Shown: in pieces, positions 21,908 to 32,094 of the stretch
How the letters are laid out: each line of letters opens with the position of its first letter
How positions within the stretch are numbered: the first letter of the stretch is position 1
Made by a program: the position numbers and the translations under genes
The notes under the pieces: model-generated
What the model saw: only the letters and a program-made list of their open reading frames with translations
The model's database searches: none
Told to the model about the DNA's origin: nothing
DNA from: Tritrichomonas musculus
Lineage: Eukaryota > Parabasalia > Tritrichomonadida > Tritrichomonadidae
NCBI GenBank assembly: GCA_039105265.1
Contig: JAPFFF010000017.1
Location: 868,001 to 932,000 of the forward strand
DNA length: 64,000 bases
Reading direction: 5' to 3'

Positions 21908-22870
21908 ATTTGAAAGTCCTTTGAAATCATTTTCTGAAGCCTTTGAAATCCCATTTGAATGCTCTTTGAAACCAGGAAATGGACATGTGATCTGAGACAA
22001 TATTTGGTCGTAAAATCTTTCATGCTTCTCTTTGTGGCGCTCTAAGTATACTTTGTGGCGCTTCAGGTATATCTTTGTGGCGCATCAGGTCGTCTTTGTG
22101 GCGCTCTAAGACATCTTTGTGGCGCTCAAAACATACTTTGCGGCGCTCAAATATATACTTTGTGGCGCTCTAAGATTTATCTCAATTTCCAAAAAATTTC
22201 ATTCAAAAAATTTTTCCAAAAAAACATTGTGTATTGTCGGTCCAAATGAACCATTTTCTTGACATGTTTTTTGAAAAAAATTGTCCTGAAATGTTATTTG
22301 AAAAAAGAGAAAACCCTTCCCTGAGTTTTTTTTTGAGACGACCACAGGATTTTCTAGAAATCCTTTCAAAAATATATCATTCATATTTTTGTGGCATCTC
22401 ATAGAAAGTCCCATTTTTCAAATCACAATTCCTACAAAAATATTTCATACATACTTTTGCGGCGACCATAATATTATTATGGCACCACGAAATGTGATTT
22501 GAAAAATTGGGACCCCCTTTACTGCTTTCTTTTATGGGGCTCAGGAACCCCAAGTTGCTTGTTTGGTAATAAAAAAATGAACATACCTGCTCATACATAT
22601 TTTTTGAAACATCATTTATATTTTCTCAATCTCAAAACCATGACCCCCTACTCATGCTTTTTTTCCAAAATTTTGGTATCAATATCTCGATGAATATTCA
22701 ATATTTTTAAACGTTCTTATAGTCAATTTTCTTCCTATTTTAGAGGAGAATTCAATTATTTCAGTCATATTTTGCCAATCCCATTCTTGAATCCCAATCT
22801 TCATTTTTTCTGTTCTGCTATAATTTTTGTCGCGTGATATTTTTTTATCACTTTTTAATTTTATTGTAAA
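21908..22870. other. Polinton intergenic region with iterons
   Basis: 963 bp between two plus-strand genes. The left part contains the regular iteron array (22031-22168). The middle has degenerate copies (tttgtggcatc near 22389, tttgcggcgacc near 22455) and a small palindrome around AATATTATTATGG. The right end holds an AT-rich stretch with TTTTTTT just before the polymerase start. It could hold regulatory or replication signals. No gene seen. Confidence 0.6.
22031..22168 (+). repeat. Seven iterons TTTGTGGCGC spaced 21-22 bp
   Basis: The decamer TTTGTGGCGC (one copy TTTGCGGCGC) starts at 22031, 22052, 22074, 22095, 22116, 22137 and 22159, so spacings are 21, 22, 21, 21, 21, 22. That equals two turns of B-DNA, putting all copies on one face, as for cooperatively bound protein sites. 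The spacer halves vary (tctaagtata, atcaggtcg and so on). Confidence 0.93.
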
Positions 22871-25800
22871 ATGGCTGCTACGCAGACTCTTGCAAAGCAA
22901 GTGGACAACCAGCTCATTTCCAAACTATCCAAGAAGCAAATTTTATCCCTCCCTGGATTTTATGGTAAAGGGAAACAAACCGTAAAAAAACTACGTGAAG
23001 AGCTCAGACAAAATATCTCCAAAATGAAAATAAACAAAAGAGGCTTGAAAGTGAAGGATTATATCAAGGCATTTAATGAAAGTGATGATAAGTTGTTTAA
23101 CAATCTGCGCAGGCAAAAGAATACCAGACAAAAAGAAAAGGCATCGCGAAGAGAATACAAACAAAGCCTCAAAAATAATGCCAGAGCAGAAAGGGATATA
23201 TTAAATATTTCGGTCGATTTGTACTCTACAGCTAAGACCGAAGCCAGAAAAGAGTACAAGGAAAGAGTCAAAAATATTCAAGACAAGCCTAAATTTAAGA
23301 AGCAGATGAAGGAATTTATGATGAAAGCGAGCAAAGAAATTTCATTCGAAATAGTTATTGGAGATGATGAAGATACCAGGATGGCATTTACTGAAACTCT
23401 AAGGCAGCTTCACAAGAAGAATAAAAAGAACGTGGTGGTAAAAAGTGAGTCTCTAGATGGGGAGGAATATAAGTGGTATACCATCTCATCGGCACGAAAT
23501 ATTGACACAACTATTGGTCATATCTCCGGTACAATAGATTTAAATGATGATTGTTCTGATAATAATCCTTGGATTGGTAATGTATTTATCCCAGCAAAAT
23601 ATCAATTACTCTTCATTCAAAACAAAAAGAAAGGCAAACAAACCGTCTTCACAATCAATAAACAAACTAGTAAAGGAAAGCTATATGAAGAAGAAGTAGA
23701 AATTGATGAAGATTATAGAGAAAAACCAGACGGAGGATTCTTTCCATATATCAATCTTTCTGATATTGATTTGACTATATATCAAATATTTAAGTCTGTG
23801 GAGAAGAAAAATTATCAAGATAATTGCCTGGTCTATGCATGTATTCAATCAAAAGTTTTCTCAGAGGAAGAGATAAATCATCTACGTTCCATGGTGAAAA
23901 CAAGGATGGTACCAAATACTTTAATCTATGATATTGCCAAATATTTTAAATGCCATTTTATTGTCAGGAGGATTGATGAAAAATATGCTACGAGAGACCA
24001 ACAGCAAATCAAAATAGATACCCGAAAGAAAGCCTGGGCTAAAGCTTTTAACAGGACTGTAGACCTGTTATTATACAAAAATCATTACATGATTAACAAA
24101 CCTGTGGGAAACACAAAGCTGATTACAGTCCTACGAAAGCTATTTAAAGAAGGCATGTTCAGAGAAATAAAATCTTGCGAGATGAATATTTTGGCCACAA
24201 ATGAATATAACAGTCATCTAGCAGATTATCAAGATTTAAATTATGACCCTTCCCTTTGCTGTCAAAAAATAGATTCGTCTGTTATGAAAAAAGAGAGGGA
24301 GTGGTCAAAGATATACTACTCTGATTTTGAGACCAGATACAACATTATCTCCCCATAAACCATATCTTAACATTACAGTATATAGAACAAAAGAATTGAT
24401 ACATAAAATGGTTTTTGATGGGGATAATATAGCCGAGAGATTATTAAAATCTTTGGAAAATAATTCTTTGACATACTTTCATAATCTAAAATATGATGCC
24501 TGCTTCTTCATCAACACCCCAGGATGGGACGTCCAAATAACTGAAAGGAACGGTACAATTCTTCAAATTGTCATGACAAAATATAAAATAAACAAAAGAT
24601 TAACCTTCCGAAATAGCTACTCTTTGATACCTGCTGCCCTATCTTCCTTCGCTAAAATGTTCCAACTACCTGTCCACAAAGAAGTGATGGCATATAAAAT
24701 ATACACAGAAAAAAATATCAAACGAAAAGAAGTCTCAGCACTAGAATTCCAACTACAATATTATCTCGAAAATAAAGACAAAAAAACACTTCAACAAATA
24801 AAACAAGACTGGAAACAGCTTATCGATAATGCAATAAATTGTGGCGCTTATGAAAATCTCCAGATAGACAGTCCTTCGGACGTAGCGATGCCTTGCATCG
24901 ATATCATGAAATATGCCATCTATTATTGCAAGCTCGACTGTATTGTTTTGATGAAAGGAGTTGAGAAATTTAATCGAGACTTGATAGAAGTGTTCAGACA
25001 AACAAAAACAGATATGTTGGACGTCCATAATTTTATCTCTATCTCTTCGATTGGATATTATTATGCCTACAAATTTGGTTGCTTCGATGAGTGCTATCAG
25101 CTAAGTGGTAAGCCACAAAACTTTATCCAGAGATGTGTTTCTGGGGGAAGAACCATGACGGCAAATAATGAAAAGCAGTATGTAGAAGCGAGAATACAAG
25201 ATTTTGATGCCGTCTCTTTATATCCATCAGCCATGAGTATTATGTCTGGAGTGCCAAAAGGAATGCCAAAAATTATTCCTGAAGGAATATCTACTGAAGA
25301 ATTATTACGTTATGACCAGTTCTTTGCCGAAATAAACATTAAAAAACTAAGCTGCAAATCAGAGAAGCCATATAAATTTGGGCAGGTATTTAGCAGGAAC
25401 GACCAGGGCTCTAAAATATTTACCAACAATCCAACAGACCACTATTATATTGACAAGAGAGCTTTTATGGACCTGATGGAATTTTATACTTTTGACTACG
25501 ATTTTATCCGAGGATATTATTTTGATGAAGGATTTAATAGCAAAATCAACATATTCATCGAGAAATTGTTTAATCTCCGAAAGAAATATCAGGATGCAAA
25601 AAATCCTCTACAACAAACTATTAAACTCCTCTTAAATTCTATTTATGGAAAATCTATTCTCAAAGCCACCACGACAGAAACAAAATGCATACCAAAAGAT
25701 AAAGCCATCAAATATATCTGGAAAAATTATAATTATATCACAGAAATAATAGAGAATAAATCAATCGAAAATGTGTATGTTAAGAAAGTAAAACCAATAA

Positions 25801-26342
25801 ATAATCACTTTAATTTACCACATTTTGGAGCCAGTGTGTTGTCCTGGAGCAAACATTTGATGAATCGAGTGATAAGTTCTGCAGAGCAGAATGGAATTGA
25901 AATATACTACACAGACACAGACAGTATACATATCAAAGAAGAAGATGTAGCAAGGATAGGAGAAGTGTTCAAAAAGAGATATGGAAAGGAGTTAATAGGC
26001 AAAAAGATGACGCAGTTTCACTGTGATTTTGATTCGTTTGAAGGAGCTTTTGGGGCTGTTTTTTCAAGAAAATTAATAGCTTTGGGAAAGAAATCATATC
26101 TCGACATTTTGGTAGATGAGAAGGGGAATGAAGGCCTACATATAAGACTGAAAGGAATTCCTAAACAATGTATTCTGAACAAAGCAAAGAGGATGAATAT
26201 ATCAGTGGAGGAGTTATATGAGAAATTATATTGCGGCGAAGAGATAGTATTTAATCTTCTTGATGGGGCTAATTGTTTCAAAAAAAATAGCTCATACCAA
26301 CAGATAAATTTACCAACATTTGAGAGAAGAATCAAATTTTGA
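22871..26342 (+). CDS. Protein-primed DNA polymerase B region of the younger Polinton
   Basis: Replicase of the element; proteins of this family prime DNA synthesis from a terminal protein. Seen here: a Lys-rich N-terminal region beginning MAATQTLAKQ with a coiled-coil-like stretch; exonuclease motif YYSDFET; a second exonuclease-type motif TYFHNLKYDACFF; palm motif A in DAVSLYPSAMS; motif B KLLLNSIYGKS; catalytic motif C YYTDTDS. These identify a DNA_pol_B_2-type enzyme. Unlike the old Polinton's polymerase it has no HNH-like zinc module before the palm. A TTTTTTT motif lies about 27 bp before the ATG. It is followed by a tandem-repeat block. Confidence 0.9.
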
Positions 26343-27600
26343 AGAATGAAATGACTGAAAAAATGCGCTAAATTTCAATAGATTTTCGATGAAAAATTAC
26401 TCAAAAAATGACTGAAAAAATGACCGAAATTTTGACTGATTTTCGATAAAATATTGACGAAAAAATGACTCAAAAAATGACCGAAATTTTCCTTCGAAAT
26501 TTTCATTTTACTTTTTTTCGACCTGAATTTTTCGCTGAAATTTCAATAGATTTTCGATGAAAAATGACTCAAAAAATGACTGAAAAAATGACCGAAATTT
26601 TGACCGTGATTTTCGATAAAATATAGACGAAAAAATGACTCAAAAAATGACCGAAATTTTCCTTCGAAATTTTCATTTTACTTTTTTTCGACCTGAAATT
26701 TTGACTGATTTTCGATGAAAAAATATGACTGACGAAAAAATGACTGAAAAAATGACCGAAATTTTGACTGATTTTCGATAAAATATTGACGAAAAAATGA
26801 CTCAAAAAATGACCGAAATTTTCCTTCGAAATTTTCATTTTACTTTTTTTCGACCTGAATTTTTTGCTGAAATTTTGACTGATTTTCGATAAAATATTGA
26901 CGAAAAAATGACTGAAAAAATGACCGAAATTTTGACTGATTTTCGATAAAATATTGACGAAAAAATGACTCAAAAAATGACCGAAATTTTCCTTCGAAAT
27001 TTTCATTTTACTTTTTTTCGACCTGAATTTTTCGCTGAAATTTCAATAGATTTTCGATGAAAAATGACTCAAAAAATGACTGAAAAAATGACCGAAATTT
27101 TGACTGATTTTCGATAAAATATTGACGAAAAAATTAGTAAAATTCTCTCTCGAAATTTTCCTTCGAAATTTTCATTTTACTTTTTTTCGACCTGAATTTT
27201 TCGCTGAAATTTCAATAGATTTTCGATGAAAAATTACTCAAAAAATGACTGAAAAAATGACCGAAATTTTGACTGATTTTCGATAAAATATTGACGAAAA
27301 AATTAGTAAAATTCTCTCTCGAAATTTTCAATTTTTCGATTTTTCGACCTGAATTTTTCGCTGAAATTTCAATAGATTTTCGATGAAAAATTACTCAAAA
27401 AATGACTGAAAAAATGACCGAAATTTTGACTGATTTTCGATAAAATATTGACGAAAAAATGACTCAAAAAATGACCGAAATTTCAATAGATTTTCGATAA
27501 AATATAGACGAAAAAATTAGTAAAATTCTCTCTCGAAATTTTCAATTTTTCGATTTTTCAATTTTTCGATTTTTCGATTTTTCTATTTTTCGATTTTTTC
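26343..27600. repeat. Tandem-repeat block, about 168-bp unit, about seven copies
   Basis: The motif ccttcgaaattttcatttta recurs at about 26491, 26661, 26823, 26991 and 27160, giving a period near 168 bp. Units also share TGACCGAAATTTTGACTG and TTTTCGATAAAATATTGACG blocks in variable order. The last copies degrade into TTTTCGAT runs. A minus-strand frame of 145 residues across it is repetitive and probably not a gene. It sits between the polymerase and the GIY-YIG gene. Confidence 0.9.
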
Positions 27601-27660
27601 AATTTTTCGCGTTTTCAAATTTTTTTAATTTTTTTATCGCGACCGCAAAAGAGCCCAGAA

Positions 27661-28566
27661 ATGGATTACGAAAAAGCCCCCCAAAAAATCGCTCAACTTG
27701 AAGCTGAAAACAAAAAGAAAGACGAAAAAATCGCCCAACTTGAAGCTGAAAACAAAGAACTCAGAGCCGAAATTTTTGAGCTAAAATCACAGAAAAATGG
27801 CATAGATTACCCAAAATTATTGGATAATTCCATTGCCCAGATTCAAAATTTCAGAGCAGAAAACGAGAAATTGAAGGCTAAAATTGTTGAAATTCAGGCC
27901 CAAAATAGCATGTTAGAAGATGAATTTGAACAAAATGACGTAAGGTTCTCAGAGATATATCATGAAAATCAATTCAATAAAAAGCGAGTCCAGGAGCTAG
28001 AGCAATCATTCAATACCATAAATGATGAGCTAAAAAGGCTCAAGACCAAATTCGAAATCACATCTCTAGAACAATTTATGGAACTTTACGGGAAGATTAT
28101 GGATAGGGGAGATATCAAAATTATACAGAAAAAATACTTCGAAGAAACAGGTATAAAATATACACAATCATATCTGAAAAGAGAATTGGAACAGATGGGA
28201 TACCAAGTAAAAAAAGTCGGAAATAGAGGAACATTCCACGTTTCCAAAGATATTAGAGGCCTTCTTTATATAGTCCAACTCAACAAACACAAAGAAACAT
28301 GTATCTATAAAGTTGGAAGAACATTTAACATGAAACAAAGATTGAACGGGTATAAACAGCACAATGGAGGAGCAACAGAAATAATATCATCCAAAGTAAA
28401 CAATCAATTTTATGCTGAAGACAAACTACTCCAACTTCTCAACGAAGCTGTAGATAGAAATGAATTAAAGAAAGATTCAGCAAAGGATGAATATTTTGAG
28501 GGCTCCCTTGAGATTATCAGGAAATATTACGATGCTGTAGTTCAAGAATTTAAAGACGAAGAGTAA
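27661..28566 (+). CDS. Coiled-coil protein with C-terminal GIY-YIG/T5orf172-like domain
   Basis: 301 residues. Residues 1-130 form a long coiled coil with two near-identical repeats (KIAQLEAENK). Residues about 195-300 contain LLYIVQLNKHK, then IYKVGRTFNMKQRLNGY, and end with YFEGSLEIIRKYYDAV. This matches the GIY-YIG superfamily as found in T5orf172/MUG113 proteins of large DNA viruses and phages, where the YIV...YKVGRT.....RL core holds the catalytic Tyr and Arg. The function here is unknown; nucleases of this kind act in DNA processing or as homing-type cutters. It lies downstream of the tandem-repeat block on the polymerase strand. Confidence 0.8.
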   Translation: MDYEKAPQKIAQLEAENKKKDEKIAQLEAENKELRAEIFELKSQKNGIDYPKLLDNSIAQIQNFRAENEKLKAKIVEIQAQNSMLEDEFEQNDVRFSEIYHENQFNKKRVQELEQSFNTINDELKRLKTKFEITSLEQFMELYGKIMDRGDIKIIQKKYFEETGIKYTQSYLKRELEQMGYQVKKVGNRGTFHVSKDIRGLLYIVQLNKHKETCIYKVGRTFNMKQRLNGYKQHNGGATEIISSKVNNQFYAEDKLLQLLNEAVDRNELKKDSAKDEYFEGSLEIIRKYYDAVVQEFKDEE

Positions 28567-28588
28567 GCTGCAAAAAAATTTTTTTACT

Positions 28589-28873
28589 TTATGCCTTTAT
28601 CAACTCAGCTAATTTTTTCAGCTCTTCTAATTCTTTTTTCTTTCGTAGCCTATACTCCTTTTGTTGTTGCCTTCTTGCCTCGAGCCTTTCCTCCGGTGTA
28701 TTGTATTTGCTCTTGCGTCCTCGTTTTTGTTTTTCAGGGAGGGGTTCGGCTTGGGTTTCCTCTTCAGCTTTTTCATCAGATATAATTTTTAAATTTTCTT
28801 CGGATTTACTCTTGGATAATTTTTTTACAACTTCTGTTTGATTGAATTTTTTGAGGTCTATTTTATTGGTCAT
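28589..28873 (-). CDS. Small basic protein with AT-hook-like RGRK and bZIP-like helix
   Basis: 94 residues. An acidic/mixed N-terminal half is followed by KQKRGRKSKYNTPEER and then a basic helix rich in Arg/Gln/Lys ending in Leu-spaced ELEELKKLAEL. The RGRK core resembles an AT-hook. The basic helix plus leucine pattern resembles a small DNA-binding protein. I infer a DNA-binding or core protein of the element. A TTTTTTT motif sits 11 bp upstream of the ATG. It is convergent with the GIY-YIG gene (22 bp apart). Confidence 0.65.
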   Translation of the reverse strand: MTNKIDLKKFNQTEVVKKLSKSKSEENLKIISDEKAEEETQAEPLPEKQKRGRKSKYNTPEERLEARRQQQKEYRLRKKKELEELKKLAELIKA

Positions 28874-28904
28874 TTGCCTTGAAGAAAAAAATTAAAATTA
28901 AAAT

Positions 28905-29429
28905 CTAAACACAAACATATTTTAAGCAGAGATGATATTTGTTAATTAGTTCGTTGTATTCTTTGTTATATACTTGTTTGAAATCCATACAAACTTCTCC
29001 CTTGTCGTTTACTATTTTTATGGCTTCGATTCGGCGTATCGGATTAGCTTTCCCAGCACAACATTTTATATCTTCATCAACATGTAATTCTACTATTTCA
29101 GCTTTTACAGAACATTTTATTATATCAATCAACGCCTCTACAGGAACGATAATACAATTTTTTGAGATAAGATTAGAGAGCAAAGCTTTATCTTGGTTCA
29201 ATAAAATATTGGCAAAAGTCTCGAGAATTACATATTTTACATCTTTTACATCATCTTCTGGGCTGTCTTCTAGCTCGACATTTCTTGTTATAACAATTTC
29301 TTCCTTCCCATCATCCCTTTTGTTTATGATGATATTGTTATTAATATTTGATGTTGATTGAGCTGCGGCTTGTGGTTCTAATGATAAATTAGCATTAACG
29401 CCTGCATTATTTGACCTCTTTTTAATCAT
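28905..29429 (-). CDS. Polinton hypothetical protein, 174 residues
   Basis: I do not recognise the family. The N-terminal 55 residues are low-complexity (Asn/Ala-rich, NINNNIIINKRDD). The rest is compact with several Cys and hydrophobic strands, so probably folded. TTTTTTT lies 9 bp before the start. It belongs to the run of minus-strand genes leading to the capsid gene and is probably expressed with it. Confidence 0.65.
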   Translation of the reverse strand: MIKKRSNNAGVNANLSLEPQAAAQSTSNINNNIIINKRDDGKEEIVITRNVELEDSPEDDVKDVKYVILETFANILLNQDKALLSNLISKNCIIVPVEALIDIIKCSVKAEIVELHVDEDIKCCAGKANPIRRIEAIKIVNDKGEVCMDFKQVYNKEYNELINKYHLCLKYVCV

Positions 29430-29453
29430 TTCATTTCGAAAAAAATCTTTTAT

Positions 29454-29882
29454 TTAATAGATAATTTTCTCTATTTTCACTTTATGTTGCGGGCCATATA
29501 TTATATTTCCTTTATCTTTTTCATTAGCCTTTCCTTGTATCTCCCCTATCTTTTCGGGTTTCTTGAGGTAAGAGGGAAGGATGGGTGCCTTGGGAGCCTT
29601 ATCTTTTTTTAAATAATACCCTCCGTCTGTGATGCTGACAGGTGGTTCATGCAATGGTTTCGTTCTATGTTGATTACTCTTTGGCGGCCTCACAGGCTTG
29701 TTTTCCATATATTTTATAGGTGGTCTATTGTAATATGGATTAAATGTAATGGCATAAGTATTGTCGTTAGAGAATATACCAAAATGATTAAAGCCTATGG
29801 TGTGTTCTGTTTTTGTTCCTTCGTTGAACATTTCTCCTTCTGCTCCAATGATAGATGAATCAGGATTTCTGTATTTATTCAT
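29454..29882 (-). CDS. Polinton hypothetical Pro/Lys-rich protein, 142 residues
   Basis: Unrecognised. Its middle is rich in Pro, Lys and Tyr (YYNRPPIKYMENKPVRPPK) and it lacks membrane segments, so it may be extended or disordered. The TTTTTTT motif is 10 bp upstream of the ATG. It is 25 bp from the gene behind it and 26 bp from the one ahead, in a compact minus-strand cluster. Confidence 0.65.
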   Translation of the reverse strand: MNKYRNPDSSIIGAEGEMFNEGTKTEHTIGFNHFGIFSNDNTYAITFNPYYNRPPIKYMENKPVRPPKSNQHRTKPLHEPPVSITDGGYYLKKDKAPKAPILPSYLKKPEKIGEIQGKANEKDKGNIIYGPQHKVKIEKIIY

Positions 29883-29907
29883 TTCTATTCCAAAAAAATT
29901 ATTCAGC

Positions 29908-30357
29908 TTACTCTAGGACAAGGGGTTGAGACTCTCCAATGTATAGTTCTGGCGTGTTTAAATTGTATTTCTCTCGAAGCTGAATAATTAATTCTTTCGT
30001 TTGTTTTGAAGCATTTTCTATGGAATAATTATAGTAGCTATGCTCCTCATATATCTGTTCTTGATTTGAGCCGTTGATAAAGAATTCATTCATTTTATAA
30101 TGTAATCGACGTCGAGAATTTGCATTGATAATTACATGCTCTATTTCATATTTTTTGATTTTGTCAGGATATATTCTCCAGGTCTTTTTTTCAGTTTTGA
30201 GTGATATATATATTACTTTGCCCAAAAATTTGTTGCGAGAAAGCTGGATGGGAAATTTATCACAGAGGATGGCAAAATTACATTGCTTCCATTCTTCTGG
30301 CTTTTCAGCGAGGGAGATAATATTGTTGATGTAATCATAGACTCTTTGCTCTTGCAT
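29908..30357 (-). CDS. Conserved small Polinton protein, 149 residues
   Basis: Unknown function, but conserved: the older Polinton encodes a clear relative split on both sides of this element (13465-13594 and 36711-37031). Common features are an N-terminal VYDYIN.I motif, a central strand VIYISLK, an RRR/S block before FF..GSN.EQ, and a C-terminal helix with KTKELI/QTKELI and an Y.LN/INxPxLxxG ending. It looks like a compact alpha/beta protein. It is adjacent to the major capsid gene, so a virion or assembly role is possible. TTTTTTT lies 15 bp before the ATG. Confidence 0.75.
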   Translation of the reverse strand: MQEQRVYDYINNIISLAEKPEEWKQCNFAILCDKFPIQLSRNKFLGKVIYISLKTEKKTWRIYPDKIKKYEIEHVIINANSRRRLHYKMNEFFINGSNQEQIYEEHSYYNYSIENASKQTKELIIQLREKYNLNTPELYIGESQPLVLE

Positions 30358-30395
30358 TTGCGATGGAGATAAAAAAATATTTTAAGAATGAATAT

Positions 30396-32075
30396 TTATG
30401 CCGGAGTAGTCAAATCATAGTTGCCGAGGCGAACAAGTGGTGGCATACCATTAGGCTGAACCAAAATTGATATTGATGAATCAAACAAAAGACAAATTAG
30501 AGGAGGAGTTTCCACTGCATTTGCATATGTTTTTGCGCCTGTATCTTGGGATACATTAATTTCAAAGTTAATTGGAGACAAAGATGTAAGGCCTTGCTGA
30601 TATGTATTATCTGTTTCTGTAGGAAGGCCGATGAAGAAGCTGGTTTTATCATTTGTCCAATATCCAGTTGAATATCCAAATGTCGGTTGATTAGTAGTTG
30701 AATCTCTATTACAATATGTCAAACTGTTTACTACTTCTTTATTGAACCCGCTTTGTTCACCATTCATATTCATAGCATTTTGACAGTATTCTAAGAATTC
30801 AGGGTATTCATCGGTCGTTCCGAATGGTTTTGCAGGAATGTTTCCATATCCGCCACAATTTAATTGAAATGATTTAAAGTTAGGATTTTTGAAATATGTA
30901 TGATGAGTATGCTTTACAGGAAATAGACAAAATATTGAATCAACAAATCGGGGTGTGATTGTACAGGTAGTTTTGTCATTTGGATTTTTTAGTTTATTTG
31001 TTGTTGTGTAGACGGAAAGAGTTTGCGTTGGGAAAGTAAGTGGATGAGTCGGGTCAGCATATCTTTGAACGAGGCTGGAATAAATATTATCTTCAATACC
31101 AAAACATGGTATGATAGATGAGCATTCTGTTATCGAGTAATCGACGACTTGAAAAGTCCTGTCTTCTGTCTTGAGATGAATAAAATTAATATTAACTGCA
31201 TTACTTTGAGCAGCAAAAGCTGCTCCTGTTATTCTTGTAGTATCAGCCAAATTTGTTTTGCTTGTATACATAGTTATTGATTCATTTATTGGAGTAAATT
31301 CATTTGTTATTTGATCGAAAGCATATTTTGAATAAACATTTGGTTCGTGTTCAAATGTAGCTCCTGGGCCGATAGGACAACATACCATTCCAGCACAAGA
31401 AAAGAATAATCTGAGTTCTATTTTTCCTGCAAAAGCTGGGAGGTATTTAATATTAGATAGGGGTAAGAATCTTCTCAAATCTATCTTGAGATGAATTTTA
31501 TATTTCTGTTCTGTCCATTTTTTACCATTTCTCTCTTTCCAATCAACAACGAATCCTGTTCTACTACCGGATTTATAATTCCATATATCTTTATGTCTGG
31601 CCTTAGAATATACATCTGCTCTCTTTGTTGTTTCATTAGCACAACAAGCTGTTAAAAATGATTCCTCACAACCAAAATTCTGGGTATAGATGGTGATGCC
31701 ATTTGCTACAATTTCATATTTCTCAACCGCATCTCTAGCATCTTTAAAGCCAAACCAAACTCTATTGAATTGATATCCGTCTGAAGTTAATGGTTCAACA
31801 GCTTTTCCAGCAGCTTCTTTAATACTAACTTCCATATCGGCTCTAATGAATCCATTATATATGTCTGCTGTATTATTGGTATTTGGAGATATAATGGCGC
31901 TGGTATATGAACCACTAGGAACAGGAGGTGATGGGGAATACGATGTCTGAGGACTTATAGTATACTGTTTGTTGGTATCAGATAATGCTATACAATTATC
32001 GACGATATCAAAATATGATGCTATTTGAGTACATACTTCCGCTGAAGTTCTAAGTTCAATCTCGTTGTTCAACAT
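30396..32075 (-). CDS. Candidate major capsid protein (double jelly-roll), 559 residues
   Basis: Length and composition fit Polinton major capsid proteins, which build icosahedral shells from double-jelly-roll trimers. A diagnostic block KIDLRRFLPLSNIKYLPAFAG followed by KIELRLFFS (around residues 205-237) corresponds to the first-jelly-roll region typical of these proteins. An upstream basic/aromatic stretch (WKERNGKKWTEQKYKIHL) precedes it. The rest is beta-rich with frequent Asn/Thr loops. No signal or membrane segment. A TTTTTTT motif lies just 4-5 bp before the ATG. It is flanked by the Pro-rich protein gene and the conserved small gene. Confidence 0.85.
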   Translation of the reverse strand: MLNNEIELRTSAEVCTQIASYFDIVDNCIALSDTNKQYTISPQTSYSPSPPVPSGSYTSAIISPNTNNTADIYNGFIRADMEVSIKEAAGKAVEPLTSDGYQFNRVWFGFKDARDAVEKYEIVANGITIYTQNFGCEESFLTACCANETTKRADVYSKARHKDIWNYKSGSRTGFVVDWKERNGKKWTEQKYKIHLKIDLRRFLPLSNIKYLPAFAGKIELRLFFSCAGMVCCPIGPGATFEHEPNVYSKYAFDQITNEFTPINESITMYTSKTNLADTTRITGAAFAAQSNAVNINFIHLKTEDRTFQVVDYSITECSSIIPCFGIEDNIYSSLVQRYADPTHPLTFPTQTLSVYTTTNKLKNPNDKTTCTITPRFVDSIFCLFPVKHTHHTYFKNPNFKSFQLNCGGYGNIPAKPFGTTDEYPEFLEYCQNAMNMNGEQSGFNKEVVNSLTYCNRDSTTNQPTFGYSTGYWTNDKTSFFIGLPTETDNTYQQGLTSLSPINFEINVSQDTGAKTYANAVETPPLICLLFDSSISILVQPNGMPPLVRLGNYDLTTPA

Positions 32076-32094
32076 TTATAAAAAAATAAAAACT

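Noticed and set aside
22031-22168. CRISPR-like regular repeats
   Set aside because: Repeats are only 10 bp with 11-12-bp spacers that are not unique, no cas genes are near, and the host is a eukaryote. Iterons fit better.
22055-22249. 64-residue frame with LCGA repeats
   Set aside because: It is a translation of the iteron array, not a protein.
26569-27006. Minus-strand 145-residue frame as a gene
   Set aside because: It is a by-product of the 168-bp tandem repeats (repeating NFGHFLSHFFV) with no start context or family.
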